In this document: in pieces, positions 1 through 13,564 of the stretch | Layout: every line of letters starts with the position of its first letter | Numbering within the stretch: the stretch's first letter is position 1 | DNA from: Serilophus lunatus | Lineage: Eukaryota > Chordata > Aves > Passeriformes > Eurylaimidae | Reading direction: 5' to 3' | DNA: 64,000 nucleotides | Assembly (NCBI GenBank): GCA_013399895.1 | Contig: VXBA01003433.1 | Span: 558,001-622,000 of the forward strand | Position numbers and translations under genes: made by a program | The notes under the pieces: model-generated | Database searches by the model: none | The model's input: the letters and a program-made list of their open reading frames with translations, nothing else | What the model was told of the DNA's origin: nothing

Positions 1-894
1 CTCCCAATAGAATAAGTCACTTCTTTTGAGAATGTGGGATTTCATTAGATCCATAGATGCTTTTATCTCTTTTTTGCAGCAAAGAACTCTTTCACATTAC
101 AGGAGAAAAGAAGAATACAGAATCCTAATTTAAATATACTTTGACATTGGTTATTATAAATAGATTTGGTTCATGTTGTGAAGATTTTAAAAGGTAAATT
201 TTACAAAGGAAAGGATCTTGCAAAAAATAAGGGACTTCAAAATAAAGAGAATCTTTTCAGCTTGAAAATAAAGAGCAGCATAAAGAAATTGTGGATTACG
301 TATCACTTTCATCATGGAAGCAGTCTGATAGTATTTGCCTTGCCTTCATTTTATTTCCTATAAACATGGGTATCTGAAGCTTTGTTTCCCTGTATGACCA
401 TTTATACAATAAATAGGCTGAATTTACTAGATATATTAGATTTCAGCTGAGCATCTGCGAACAATAGAGTTCAGTATGGATGTTTTTGGTCAGTTGGATG
501 CTTTGTGCAATTTCACAATTGCACACCAAAGACTTATCAACCTGTTCTTATATAAACTTCATTTAATTTTAATATTGTAGGAAAAGTTACTTGGGATTGA
601 AAGCACTATAAATTTCCTAATCAAATGATTATCAGGTTAGGTCTTGAATAACTTCAGGCTCCTCAACATAGGTGCTATTACATTTCAAGACCAGAAAAAT
701 TTTGAATATTCTCAAGAAATATTCGATGAAATAAGTGAATAGTTGCAATAAAATTATTTTCTATTTTCTTTGAGATTATCCAGAGCATTTTGGAATGGTT
801 TATGTTAATAAGCGATTCAAAACCTTTCAGTCAAATGCAGCCATATCGAATCAAAGATTCATTTAGGTTTTAAAAGACCCTTCAGACTGAGTTC
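1..894. other. Intergenic, nothing recognised
   Basis: AT-rich sequence with no coding region, RNA gene or repeat that I can support. The short open frames here have no recognisable content. Confidence 0.5.
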
Positions 895-1240
895 AGCTGT
901 AAACCTAACACTACCAAATCTGCCACTAAACCATGTCCCTAAGCCGTATGCCCACATGTCTTTTAAATATCACCAGAGATAGTGACTCAACCAGTTCCCT
1001 GGCAGCCTATTTCCATGCTTGACAACATGTTTGGTGAAGAAATTTTTCCTAATATCCAAATATACCGCACCTGGCAAAATTTGGGAACTTTTCTTCTTGT
1101 CCTATCACTTGTTATTTGTGCAGAGACTGACATCCACTTCACTCCAGCCTCCGTTCACGTAGTCATAGAGAGTGATAAGGTCTCCCTCTCTGCAGGCTAA
1201 ACAAACCCAGCTCTCTCAGCTGCACCTCATAAGTGCTGTT
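895..1240 (-). repeat. CR1 LINE fragment (3' region, truncated)
   Basis: Read on the plus strand, this follows the reverse complement of the avian CR1 3' region in order. It runs from a degenerate 'taccaccagggatggtgactc'-like block (about 970-990), through a 'tgaagaaatttttcctaatatcca' block (about 1035-1060) and a 'cttgtcctatcacttgttat' block (about 1096-1116), to an 'agagtgataaggtctccctc' block (about 1169-1188) and a 'ctaaacaaacccagctc' block. The element is therefore on the minus strand and decayed. The small plus-strand open frame at 982-1200 lies inside it and is not a gene. Confidence 0.8.
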
Positions 1241-1659
1241 TCCTACATTTTACATTCATAAAAAATCGCTAATTTTCAAATAAATATATTCATACTATAT
1301 GTGAGATAAATGTGGAATTATAGGACATCAAGTATGTTGCATTCAGTGAAGATACAACAAAATCAATGAGCAGATTAAAGGATGTTGTAATTAAAATATG
1401 TATTCTAAAATATTACTAAGCAAGGTGCTATTTTCTGTATTAAAGGTAGATCTTGAATCTGTAGCGATGACAGATAAGCACAAAGATTGAATAGTATTGT
1501 ACAAATTGTTCTGCTAAGATTTAAGGTAAGAAGGGACAGATGTCAAAAATTTTGATTCATTTCATCCTAGCATAAGTCCAGGAAAATTTGGATGCTAATT
1601 TCATAAAAAGTTTACTGTAATGTACTGCTGTTCCTTATGATTTCTTTGAAATTACATTA

Positions 1660-1990
1660 TCACAGAATTAACAAGGTTGGAAAAGACCATAGTGATCACC
1701 GAGCCCAACCTATTACCAACATATTACTTAACACCATCCCATCATCTAGATCATCTAGATCATGGGACTAAGTATATAATCCAATCTTTTCTTAAACACA
1801 TCCAGGGATGGTGACTCCACCACCTTTCTGTGAAAAAGTTTTTCCTAATACCTAGTCTAAACCCTCCCTGATACAGCTTAAGACTGTGTCATCTTGTTCT
1901 GTCAAAATTCTCCTGTCTTGGCTTCTCAAATTTCTGTCTTTTATCACTTTTGACCTTTATTACATCCAGATAATTTCCTGTATCTAAAGT
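1660..1990 (-). repeat. CR1 LINE fragment, minus strand
   Basis: It begins with the CR1 3'-terminal signature 'atcacagaattaacaaggttgg' in degenerate form, then 'agcccaacc', 'acacatccagggatggtgact' and 'tttttcctaatacctagtct'. These blocks are in the order of a reversed CR1 3' end. A local duplication of 'atcatctag' lies at about 1740-1765. Sequence after about 1900 is diverged, so the right edge is approximate. Confidence 0.8.
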
Positions 1991-2003
1991 GCTCATTATA
2001 CCT

Positions 2004-2335
2004 ATTGTGTAAGTCAGCGAGCCAAGCAGCTGGGATAACCACAAATCCAAGACTAAAACACAAAAAGTAAATTTATTTCTGTTATCTCACTAACTGGCTT
2101 ATCTCTGAAGCAACAACAAGGGGCAGAGGTACAGGAGTGCAGATGCATGCACTGTTGAACTGAGTCCATGCTAATGGATTACTGGCCTGCTGTTCACACT
2201 TGTTTATTAAGAGTTATTTCCAACTACAAAGTCACTTGAGCATAATTACAATCCTCCTTGTCAGTTTTCTGCTCTTAACCCATTCCTCCCAACATCTTTA
2301 GTTTATACAAGATCCTATGTGGAAAGGCTAAGAGA
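2004..2335 (-). repeat. Possible decayed LTR (uncertain)
   Basis: A TG-starting block near 2004 carries 'tttatt' at about 2071 (AATAAA on the minus strand), followed by moderately GC-mixed sequence up to the next CR1. This could be the R/U5 side of a reversed retroviral LTR. I found no credible target-site duplication, no TATA box and no clear right edge. It could equally be unique sequence. Confidence 0.25.
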
Positions 2336-2337
2336 AT

Positions 2338-2442
2338 TCACAGAATCAGAGAATATGTAGAGTTGGAAGGGACCCACAGGGATCATTGAATCCAACTCCT
2401 GGCCCTGCACAGGACCATTCCCAAGAGTCACACCATGTGCCC
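2338..2442 (-). repeat. CR1 LINE 3' end, minus strand (short)
   Basis: It starts with 'cacagaatcagagaatatg' and 'agttggaagggacccacagg', the usual reversed CR1 terminus, and continues with 'atccaactcctggccctgcac'. It stops just before an oppositely oriented CR1 fragment, so the two lie back to back. Confidence 0.85.
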
Positions 2443-2451
2443 ATGTAGCAC

Positions 2452-2845
2452 ATTGTAATTGCTCAGCCTGGAAAAGAGAAAGCTTAGGGGTGACCTAATT
2501 GCAGCCTTCCAGTTACTGAAGGAAGAGAACAAGAAAGAGGGAGACAGACTGTTTACAAGAGCATGTAGCGGCAGGACAAGGAAGAACAGCTTCAAACAGA
2601 AAGAGAGCAGGTTGAGATTAGATATGAAGAAGAAATTCCTTACTGAGAGAGTGGTGAAGCACTGGTATGGGTTGTCCAGAGACATTGTAGATGCCCCATC
2701 TCTGGAAGTTCAAGGCCAGGCTGGATGTTGGTCTGAGCTATCTGATCTAGTGGAAAATGTTCTTGCCCACAGCAGGGGAATTGGAACTAGATGATCTTTA
2801 AGGTGTCTTTGAACCCAGGCCATTCTGTGACTATAATTCATGTGA
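2452..2845 (+). repeat. CR1 LINE 3' end, plus strand
   Basis: This is the sense-strand CR1 3' region. It contains 'cagcctggaaaagagaa', 'ggtgacctaattgcagcctt', a 'ttagatatgaagaagaaatt' block, 'agatgccccatctctggaag' and 'aaggccaggctggatg', and ends with 'gatgatctttaaggtg' and the terminal 'ccattctgtgactat'. The open frame at 2459-2794 runs through this 3' region and is not a host gene; neither is the antisense one at 2428-2685. Confidence 0.85.
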
Positions 2846-2984
2846 TGAAGTATACATCTTCTGCCAGGACAGAGTAAAGTTATTAAAGACTAAAAGAGCT
2901 AAAGACTACTTGCTACACTGGCAAGTAGGACAGACCAGTATCACTAATACAGTATTAAAACTAAAAAATAAGATTATTTAGATC

Positions 2985-3115
2985 TGAAGTGGCTTCTGGA
3001 GGTCATCTAGTTCAATGTCCTTCTAAAGCAGGTCCATATCAATCAGGTTGCTAAGTGACTGTACAGTTGTTTTAAATATCTCTAAGGACAGAGATTCCTC
3101 GCCATCTCTCATAAT
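2985..3115 (-). repeat. Degenerate CR1 fragment
   Basis: 'ctggaggtcatctagttcaa', 'aaagcaggtccatatca', 'caggttgctaagtgactg' and 'ttttaaatatctctaaggac' resemble a reversed, diverged CR1 3' end of a 'tccagtccaac ... caggttgctcagagcc' type. It is older than its neighbours and the edges are approximate. Confidence 0.6.
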
Positions 3116-6100
3116 AAAATAAATACATAATCTAATAGGGTAGCAATACTGTGCATTAATTTTTTTTTTGTATTTTGTTTCATCCCGTGGACTGAATACC
3201 TAGAATTAGCAGGAAATTTTAGATTTGCTTCCAAAGCAGCACTTCTGGCTTATTTTAGCTAAAAAAAGTTTGCCATGTGAACTGAGATAATCACTTCAGA
3301 ATGGCTCTTCTGAACTCAGCTGAAATGCTTATGTTGTCACAGAAGATTTTCTTTTAAGGAGACAATCCTGTCATGACCACCTGGTGATTCATTTAACTTT
3401 CTTCATCTTCCCTGTTCACAGCTTTAATGAAAAACACACCTGATTTTCTGTGTTATAATCTGGTAATAGTGATGAATCCTCCAATTTTGTGGGCATTTCT
3501 AGCAGACATATATCCTTTGAGCCCCCCACAAAGCTACAGGATTTTTGACATCTGCTGGAATAAGGAGATGAGACAGATTTCTTGCTTGATGATATCTGTT
3601 GGAAAGGGATATCCCTATCTGATTCTCTCTGAAACAGCAGATTAGGGAGAGAATTCTGGGATAGACTAAGATGACAGGTTAGGTTTACATCAAAAAGATC
3701 AATATTTTAAATTTAGGCACAAATAAAAGATTTTTTTCCTACAGCAAAAAAAACTTTGTTGAACAGTGGAATTTTGATTACATAGTCTTATCCCCACAGA
3801 CAAATGAGAGGGTCAAGTCAGCTTCTGCCTTAATGATGTAAACTATGCTGGACATTTGAAGAATCACAGAGTTTTTCAGGGAAACAACTTTTTCTGTGAC
3901 TCACTTTGATTCTGAAGGAAGTTCTTATCATGTAATCCTTCAAAAAAGAGATCTAGTCATGGTCCTAACTGAAGTTTGGGATTTTGAATGTTAATTCAAA
4001 CTTGTAAATTAGAGCCCGTGAACAAATTATGCTCTTGGTTACACTATATAGCCAAGCAGTCACTCAGGACTATTATATTTCTTATAGCTGGGGAACACAG
4101 TAGTTTTCAATCTAAACTCAATTTAAGAGAAAATAGCCAAACTGAGAACAAACTTGAAACTTTAATGACAATATAACATGAATTTTCAGTGACACAGAAT
4201 AAAATTCTCCTTCAAAAATGGCCTTTGCCCCTGTACAAATGGATTTGTGAGGATTTATAGGTATGGTACCAAAGCAATCTTTACAAATATGTAGCTACAC
4301 ACACTGTGGTTACACTGTGGTAATTTATACCTCACAGGCATGTTTGTACCTTGTTCTTTTCTCCTGAAGTCTTGTAAGAAGGTGCAAAAGTTTCAGTGGC
4401 TTGGCAGCATGTAACTTTGATGCTGAGTTCTCTTTCTGTTTAAATACACAGTCTCAGGTATGACTGTGAGGTCAGTCTTAATAGCTATAATAACATGAAA
4501 ATAATACAAACCTGCCTCAGCGCTTTCCTGTTGATTTTTTTTTTTCCAATCTTTAAGTCCCAGGTCTTATGATAATTAGCGTACAAAATATAGTGAATAT
4601 CATGGTAGTATATCATGTCTGTTCTCCTTTCTTAACTGAAACCCAGCTCTACATTGTTTGAATGCTGAGGAACCTAGTTGATTCTGTGTAATTCTTTTGT
4701 GTGTGAAAATGCTATTGATGGTTCCTCCTAGTTACCACATGTGTGAGGCTGCTTGTGACATCTCATAAGAAATGGCAAGAGTGAGATGAACAGAACCAAA
4801 CACAACAGGATGGATGCACAAAAGTAGAAATGGGAAGGAACATTCAAATACTAAATTTCCTACATTATCTAGTGCTGTCTGTGGCTCTGTTCCATATCTG
4901 CAGTCTTTTCTCAAGCACTCCAAGCAGGCTACAGAACCTTCCACAGAGGGATGCTTCTTGACACCTGTTGTATAAATAAATATATCTAACACAAAAATAT
5001 GCAGTTTGACAAGACAAACAATGTATTAAATGTGAAGGACAAAAAATGCAATTATTCATTAAAATAACAGTGGTGAAATAGGATTCCTATTAGTTTCAAT
5101 TTTTATAAATAAAGTCAGTTTTACAAAGGCATAGGATAGTTTTTATACTATTTTTCTGCTGACTTCAGTGCAATACCATGGAAGATAAATTCGGTTGCAG
5201 TCTTCAAGCTACAAGCAACCCCTCTTCATTAAAAGTTAAACATCCTACTTAATAGAAGACACCAATTATCCTACGCTTCGTTTCAAGGCTAAATCAGGGG
5301 TAACATAATGGAATCAAGAGTTTTACTAGAGTTAAACTGTTTGGAGGCAACACTTTGTCAGATCAGATTCTTTCCAGAATTTCTCATCATCTATAGTTTT
5401 ATGATCTTTCAGTTGAAATTAAACTGGCACACAAACTGAGCAGAGTATATTACGTCCTTTAGTCTATGTATAAACAAAGCAAAGGGTGGGTATACAATGT
5501 TTCCTAGGCATCATCCCTCGTGTTTATTTGACAGAGGTTGTAATTTCCTTTCTACCTTCATTTCAGTAAAGCTGTTTTTGTGTTTGTATGACCTTTTCTC
5601 ATGTAAGAGAAGCACTCTGAATTCTTGACAAAACTATAAATATTGAACATAGTTAGAACCACAAAAGGATTGACCGATCCGGAGTCACAATGCAAAACAT
5701 TGCCATCTTAATGAGACATCTTATTTCAGAACAGTTCTTAAGGATCTAGACTTATCAGAGGAGACTTCTTGATGTGAAAGACTATGAGTCAACACTAATG
5801 CACAGACTTATGTTTGTCTTTACTAGTATCTAATTGTTAACACGGGTAATAGTGTAGGACTTGAGAGTAATTCTACATTTTGTCAAAATTAAAGTGCTAT
5901 TCAAAGGTCTCATTGTTCCTCTCAAGAGCCAGTGGCCAATAAATCTGACAGTAAATCTGAGGTGCAGGAAAGAATATGTAGGTTAGCATCTTAACTAGCT
6001 TTTATTTACGAGGGAAGATTTTCATATACAAATGCAGATATAATTTAGTTACATGTTGAGGACCATATCATAGAAGAAAACAGAACTGTACATATAAGAT

Positions 6101-7800
6101 TCCTTATCTGTCTCTAACCTTATCCTCAGCGATACATTTTCTTTGTCAATTTGAAATTATACATATTTCAGGCTTCATCCTGAGTTCTCTGGTCGTTCAT
6201 TCTAAATTAATTACATTTTTTCATTTGGGAGACTAGAATAACTAGGTGTATAGACAGGACTACGGTTACATAGTATGTGAAGTTAAAATCTGTCAGCATT
6301 TTCCAAGGGTGTCTTTTGTAGGTTCAGCACCAAGAGATAGCAGGTGATCTGCATGAGAATAGGAAGCAGTTATTTCCTTGGCATAGCAAGTTCTGACCAC
6401 AATAACACCTTGGTATCACTGACTGTCCTAAACTTTCTGGGCATAAGGCTAGCTGTGATCAGGTGATGGTGTCTTTATGCCCTACAGCCATCACACCCAT
6501 TTCTTTCAAAGTTGTTTAATAACAGTGTTAAAAACTTTTGTACTTTGCTCATTTAGAAGGACTTGATTAGGTTTCCTAGATGATAATGAATACAATAAAT
6601 ATATTGCCTTGCTATTGCTGTGTGTATTCAAAAGCAGTAAATTGCTCATCATTATTCCATTGTGGAAATGAAATTAGAAGACTCTGCCATTAGCCAAATG
6701 ATGATGGCTATCACCTTTTAATCAAAACATATCATTTTATGGCTTATGAGTTAACTAATAGTTGTGGAGCCTGATTGAGGTTGATACGTGATCAGAGCAC
6801 AGGTCTCAGGAGGATCCCAGTTGATATGACAAAAATTGCAGTTCAAAGGTATGGATAATGCCTTGTTTTGCATTAGTAGTAGTCACCTTTAACTATTTCT
6901 AGAGGGAAATACAAAGACAAGTATATCTAGATTTGTACTGTGATGGTGATTCTCCTTAATATAATCTCTTCTATCTGTAGCCTTCTTTGTAACAAAGTGG
7001 GGCTGAGACTTCAGCTGTCACCGTTTCAAGAATCCACAGCATGCCTCTGATGTGTCCTGGCTACATAGCCTTGACTCAGGCTGCTGAGAAATTTGCTAAG
7101 TTGAGACAAAATTGTGACAAAGTCTGTCAAGTCTTTAAGAATTTTTGAGACATGGCTAACAAGGAGCTCAATAATTTGACAAGAAAAATATTGGCCCAAC
7201 ATACTGCAAAATCTTAAAAGGAAGAAGGTGGTGAGGATTTGTATAGCTGTCAGTGTTATTGGTGTGTCAGTATTGATGGAACTGGTGGATGATGGCAGCC
7301 CCACAGTAGTAAGCTGCTGACTTCGTGTCTCACCTGTCTGATCCTCTCCTCACCAACAAAGTGTCTGAGTATCTTATTGGGGTGGAGAACATGTTAATGA
7401 CTAGACTACCCATCTGTAAAATCCTAGCCAGATTCTGTATGAGTTGACCACTAAATCTGCTTTGTATTTTAAAGAATACTTTAAAAGTATACCCTAAAGT
7501 TTGCTTATAGATCACCTTTGCACACCCCAGAATACCTAAACTTAAAAATACATTTTTTTTAACATAGATTTGTGCACTGTGATTTGAAATAAAACATACT
7601 GTATTTGCCTAGAAGAATGCTTAAGAAAGCATACTGTTTTAGGGACAATTTGATAAACCACAGATTTTTCCATCAGTACAGGGAAAAACAAAGAACTGGG
7701 TTAGATAAGCACAACAGCTTGGAAATGGAAGGAAGTTTGCAAACTTTTGCTAAATGAACCATACCAGCACATAAGTGGAACTAGACTCTAAGGTTATCAG
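3116..7800. other. Intergenic, nothing recognised
   Basis: AT-rich non-coding sequence with scattered poly-T and poly-A runs. Short open frames at 3427-3645, 4732-4992 and 7026-7304 show no recognisable domain, splice context or repeat content. I cannot support a gene here. Confidence 0.5.
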
Positions 7801-7807
7801 CATACCT

Positions 7808-8010
7808 TAGAATCAGAATATCCTGAGTTGAGAGAAATCCACAAGGATCATCAAAGTCCAAGTCCTGGCTATGCACAGGACAGTCTCAAGAATCACACTA
7901 TGTGCCTGAGAGTGTTGTTCAAAAGCTTTTGAACACTGGTGGGTTTAGTGCCATGATAATTTCCCTCTACGTGAAGAACTTTTTCCTAATGCCCATGAAA
8001 ATGGAAGATT
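7808..8010 (-). repeat. CR1 LINE 3' end, minus strand
   Basis: It starts with 'agaatcagaatatcctgagt' and continues with 'caaggatcatcaaagtccaa', 'ctatgcacaggacagtc' and 'gaagaactttttcctaatgc', in the order of a reversed CR1 3' end. It is short and diverged. Confidence 0.8.
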
Positions 8011-8014
8011 GCTC

Positions 8015-11000
8015 TTAGTGTTTAGAAGTGGAAGTGGGAGTTGTTAGGTTTGTCTGGTCCCTTAAATCAATCTCTTTTTTTTTGTTTCTTCCCAAGCTCA
8101 GATTATATTTTCTGATTTGGAGTGATTTTTAAATTATTTGCAAGTTGAGTAGCAGTGTAAAAAGGATGAACTGTCTATAATACATGACCAATACAGGTAT
8201 TGAATTGAAATACTGTAGAAGATTTTATGTTTTGACGAATGTCAGAAGAGCTCAAAGTAAGCTTGACCATAAATACCCAGGACAGGATTTTACCTTGTTT
8301 ATAGACATGTGCGTAGCATAAGCAGTTTAACTGTTCAATGTGATGAGTGGAGAAATGGTTGCTATTTTTTCTACCATCTTTGTTCATTCTTTTCAGAATT
8401 TAAAATATTTTGATTCTGCATATGCATTTTCAAGCACGTTCTGCTGTTGCTGAGGTGTACTGTCTCTTCTATTCAAATAGCAGTTTTTTCATAATGAGAG
8501 TGCTGCTTGCCTCTCTTGAGACTTCTTGCTGGAGAGTGAGAGCTCCAGGGCACTTCCAAGCTGGCTGGAAACCTGAATTTTCACTGGGGGAAAATTCTGA
8601 CATTGTAATGCTTTCATCCTAAATAACAAAACTTTAAGTATCTCCCAGGAGATAAATTTTCCATAGAATTTTGATTTGGAAATATCAAAATTATTATGCT
8701 AAAATGCCTTCTCCCTACTTATGTCCAAATGCTTAATTTTGGTAATGCTTGCTGTTACAAAACTAGCACCAAATTCCCATTTATGACAAAATTTTTCATA
8801 CAAAACTGTAGAAAGAAATCAATACTAAACATTTTGTTTTGGGTTTGAATAAGTCTAATAATTTCCATCAGAAATATACTCAAAAGGAACATTTTGTTTT
8901 TTGACCAAGCAACATTTTGCAATAGACAGCTGGGCTGTAAAAATAAACATGTAAACAGTACTTTTTGATATTTCTTAATTTTACCTTCATATTGCTCAAG
9001 TCAGCACTATGAAAAGCTCTAGTATTTCAACATACTAAGGTCAGCACTAGTTGCTCTCTTTGCTTGTTATTGAGTTTTCTGGGTTTTTTTAAACAAGGAA
9101 TTCAACCCTAAATATAATCAAACGCTAATCAAAACGCAGTGTCCTCAAAATTGCAAACTGTTACATCATATAAATGATGCACACAAAAAAAATTTATCCA
9201 GGATAAACTTTAACTTACATTTGCCATCAAGCTCAATATCTGTATCATGGTGTTTTTCTAATCCCAAGACCCACTTGCGTTGTAACTTTTTTTTATGTTG
9301 AGGCTGGTTCATCATAAAAAGAACAACTGCTTTTTGTCACCCTTAATCTTTCCAAGGTGATTTAGACTGTTTTTTTTTTTTTTTTTGAACACATAAGAGA
9401 CCAATAACTGTCCTATGTACTCAGGGACTCAGATTTTTTTCCTATACCTTCTGTTCTTTAATGGATATTCTCCAAACAACCCTGACAAGTAATTTCTGCC
9501 CTTTCAGAGCTGAGAAGGTAAATCAGGAAATTCCCAAAGCTCTGCTGGTGTTTATAACACAGATTGTAACTGAAGGAAAATGAAATAAAACTACAGAAGC
9601 ACACAAACGCATAAGCAAAAGCTTTATCAGCTTGAAGATAAGGGAGCTGGTGATGAGCATTTCATTAATGCTAATAACAAGACCGCAAATGTATTGTCAC
9701 ATGTTTTGTTGAAGGTCTATGCTTTGGAAGCTAATAACCGTAATTTCAAAACAGATGAGTACACTGTAATTCTCAGGTTGAAATAACAAAAAAAATATTT
9801 CATTGCTTAAATTATATTTTCCCCCAATTATTTTGGTATTGTCAAAAATTTCTGTAGAACCTGAAAGGGAAAAACATTTTAGAAAGCTAAAATGATTAGA
9901 TGAGAGAGAAACATAGTTCAGTTTTTTCCTTATTTAGGGGGCAATGTAGTTCTTTTTTTTTATACGTTGAAGTGTGAGAAATCTTAACATTACTGACAAT
10001 ATGTAAATAATATTGAACAAAAATTTTTTGCAAATTTCAGCTGAAATTTCTCATGAGAAAAGACTAAGATCAGAACCAGTAGTACAATACAAATTCCACA
10101 GATTATTATTATTTTAAAATTTTACTAAGCAGTAATCTGAAGTATTACAGAGTGACTTTACAGTGACTGATGATGGCAGTGAAGAACACCTCTGAGACCA
10201 GTATTTTGTGCATCTTCTGGTGATAGTGTCACTCCAGAGACATGAGATGATGCTGCCTCAACCTGAAAGGGATACGTCAGTGTTTGGTAAAATTCTGTGT
10301 GGGGCACAATGGGGGCAAGACAGGGGAAACTGTGCTAGGTAGAAAAGCCTTTGTGCGGCATTAAATATTTAAATAAGCATGGGCTTGTACTTCACAGAGC
10401 ATCATCATACCATTTATAAGACCCATAGCCTCAGATTCTCCACGTGGTTGTAGTAAGGGTTCAAAGCCTTTATCTGTTAATGAAATGTATTGATTTTCTC
10501 TTTTAAACTAGAAAATAAATGACAAAACTTATTAATTGGTTTATTATCCAAGAGGATTTATAAGATTTAATTTTTATTTTAAAATTTAATATTTATAATA
10601 TTTAATTTTGTTAAAATACCATAAAACCAGAAATTCATGCACCATATGCTCTGGCCGATCCTCAGCTGAGAAAATGAACTGTAGTACTTGCTTGAAAACC
10701 AGACACTCATTCACAGCAACTTCTAAGTAAATTTTCTGCTTGTAAATTGGTGGATCCTGAGAGTATGCCTGTATCTTTCTTTTTTTTTTTTTTACATGGA
10801 TAAATAAATGGAAGAATATAGCTCATGCCAGATCATGATAGAATTTATGCTTCTGTTAGGCTTGTTTCTGTCCCTGAGGTATACATCTTACCATAACGGT
10901 ATGGATCCAGAGGGAGCATGTTCCATGGGGGAAAATGGTGTGAGCAGGTTTGCTGTTACTGTGTTTGAGGGATATAGTCCCTTCTTTACAGGCTGTGAAC

Positions 11001-13090
11001 ACATATTTTTTTATGACTTCTAGCATTTGTGCTTAGTGTAGAAACTGACTCCATAACTACACAAGGCAACGAAACTAGCTCAAGGATGATCACATAATTA
11101 CAGCATATTGTTGAATCAAATAATAAAAAAAATTTTAGCATGCTTCCTGACATGTCTTCGGTTCGGGAAAAAGTAATTTTTCCCACACAATTCCTGAGTG
11201 TGGTGCTGGGACTGGTATAGAGCAGGCTTTCTGTCCACAGGTCAGTGCAAGTTAGGCAACCTTCTCTGGAAAGCAGAAAGTATATACACATGGTTAGAAG
11301 GCATGCCATGACCTTTCCCAGAAACCAGATCCTGTTCTTGTTGTTTATATGTGTGCAGCCAGTGATCTCACTATATTGCCAGCTGACCTTAAATGACATA
11401 TCCTCTTTATGTGAGTTATGGGAGTGAAATAGGCTCTCTCTTTTCTCCCACTTGACATTAAATATTATGCGCTTTTGAGAACATAAACTAAGGACCTGAT
11501 ACAAACTTAGGCAGGAGAAGGAGCAAGAACATGCACTAATAAACATGCTCTGTCTCTAATTTTCTTTGGTCTGTTGTAGGAGAGAGGTGATAGAGGAAGA
11601 TTTTTCCTAACCTCAACAGGTCTCCTGTATATCAAGGACCAGAAAATTAAAAGAGCTCATTCCAATCATATGAGATAACGGGCAAGAAGGTAAACCACTA
11701 ATATTTTGGTATGGACTGAAATTAATAACTCAGCTAGTGCTGTGAGCCATTACAGTCAGTTCAACTCTGCTCCCTTTCCTTCACTTTCAAAAAGAAAAGC
11801 ATAATAAGAGACTTTCCTAAATTCTAAGCATAATACGTGCATGCATATACACTAATTTTATTAATAACATAAATACCGTGGAGAGCTACACTAGATGTTT
11901 TATAAGCAGTGGTTGTTAACAGGTCACAGTTACTCTTAAAACAATATTCCTACAATGTTCTTCTATGAAATAGCTCACATATAATTTGCATGCTTTAAAA
12001 GAAAACAGATGGAGTTGGTTTATGGTGAAGAACTTACTTTGTTAGGTCTTCTAATAGAAAGCATGTAAAGGTTATTTATGTGCTTGGCAGCGACAAGAGA
12101 TTTTGGGCAGAAAACACTTGATGGCTATTGTGTCATCAATTAATTTATCAACATGTTGACCTATTTCAATGGCACAGAAGAATCTTCCAAGATGTTATGG
12201 TTACCAAATAGCATGCAAAATCTTATTGATTTTGTGAAAGATATTCTAAGACTGAACTATATAACATAAAGGAGTGTGCATTATATGTCTAACAAACTAA
12301 TTTGCAAACAACAGAGAAAAGCTGAGAGAGGGTTATTAAACAGTCAAAAGAAACTGATAAATGCCATTAAAAAACCCTGAATGTCTTTGAAGAAGATAAT
12401 GAACTGGACATCTTTCCTATGGCACTATGCATTAATACAGAATTTATTTTTGCTTTCAAGATACCTGTGGCAGCATTAGATATTACTAGCTTGAAATAGC
12501 CTGCCTTAGCCTATCTCACTGTGCAGTCAGGCCAAACAATTTAAGATGACCTACTGAATAACTGGATTCAGTCCTACACTGTTGTGAATGAGAAAAACGG
12601 GGTCATTACTAAATATGCTGCAGTCCATCATGTAGCAGTGATCAGCCAGTCATAATAAAAAGCTGCTTGTGAATTGCTTTTTGCTCATTTGGCTTTTCCA
12701 CAGCTTCTTCTTATATTTCAGCTTGGCTTTAATTGTCAACTTCAAACTACAGCATGTAAACAATCATCTCAGTAGATGATCAGCTCTATTCTTCACCTTT
12801 AGAGTTTTGACAGATTTGGGCAGAGTTCTAATCCTGGACTCTGGCAGTGCTTTGAACTACAGATTAAAAGGAAAGTTAAGGGTGACTGTGTTCCAGTACT
12901 TCAGTTACAGATGAAGGATAATATTGTATATATAGGATGAAGAAATGTGCATTAAACTGTCGCTACATTTAATGAAATGGAATTGGTTTCAGAAAAGAGA
13001 TAAATTACAAGAGTTAAGAGGTTTTCTGCCTGAATACAAAAGAAATACAACACTTAAAAGCATACTTGATATCTGCAGAAACATCTTAGC
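8015..13090. other. Intergenic; long poly-T tracts, one unexplained open frame
   Basis: AT-rich non-coding sequence. It contains an 18-base T run near 9369 and another T run near 10780. A minus-strand open frame of 186 codons (11546 down to 10986) is longer than its surroundings would suggest, but it has no recognisable domain and is treated under findings. No other support for genes. Confidence 0.5.
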
Positions 13091-13094
13091 ATGG

Positions 13095-13310
13095 AGAATC
13101 ACAGAAAACTGATCTGGAAGGAATTAAAAAATGCTAGTTAGTCTATACTCTACTCCAAGGCACGATAAGTTATATATAAATCATCCCTGACAGATGGCTG
13201 TGTTATATGCTGCTAAAAAAACCCCCAATGAGGCAGACACTACAGCTCCCTGGTTAGTCTGCTCCATTACTCAATGATGTTGCCATTAGAGAGTTTATCT
13301 CTGGCTGTAG
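13095..13310 (-). repeat. Degenerate CR1 fragment, minus strand
   Basis: 'agaatcacagaaaactgatc' is a reversed CR1 terminus. It is followed by 'aatcatccctgacagatgg', 'aaaacccccaatgaggcaga', 'acagctccctggttagtctg' and 'ctccattactcaatg', which match the order of an older CR1 subfamily 3' end. The right edge is approximate. Confidence 0.7.
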
Positions 13311-13564
13311 TGTAAGACTGGTTTTTTTCCCCGTTGTTGCTTGATAGAGGTAAAAAAAAAAAAAGTTTATTCCCTTTCCTTTTGCAATAAGGATGTGCTA
13401 CAGAAGAGCAGAACACTCTCAGGAGAGTAGGCTACATATGGAGACTATGATATGGACCATACAGTTTTCCCAATTTTAGCAAAGTCAATTTAGCAATTAA
13501 ACTCCTGTAATGAGTTACTTATCTTTACATGTTCCTGAACAAAAAGCTAAAGTGTTCATTTTAA

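Noticed and set aside
2428..2794. Possible small genes at 2459-2794 (+) and 2428-2685 (-)
   Set aside because: Both lie in a CR1 3' fragment and reflect its sequence, not a host gene.
3863..3895. Possible CR1 terminus ('gaatcacagagtttttcagg')
   Set aside because: Too short, with no further CR1 blocks.
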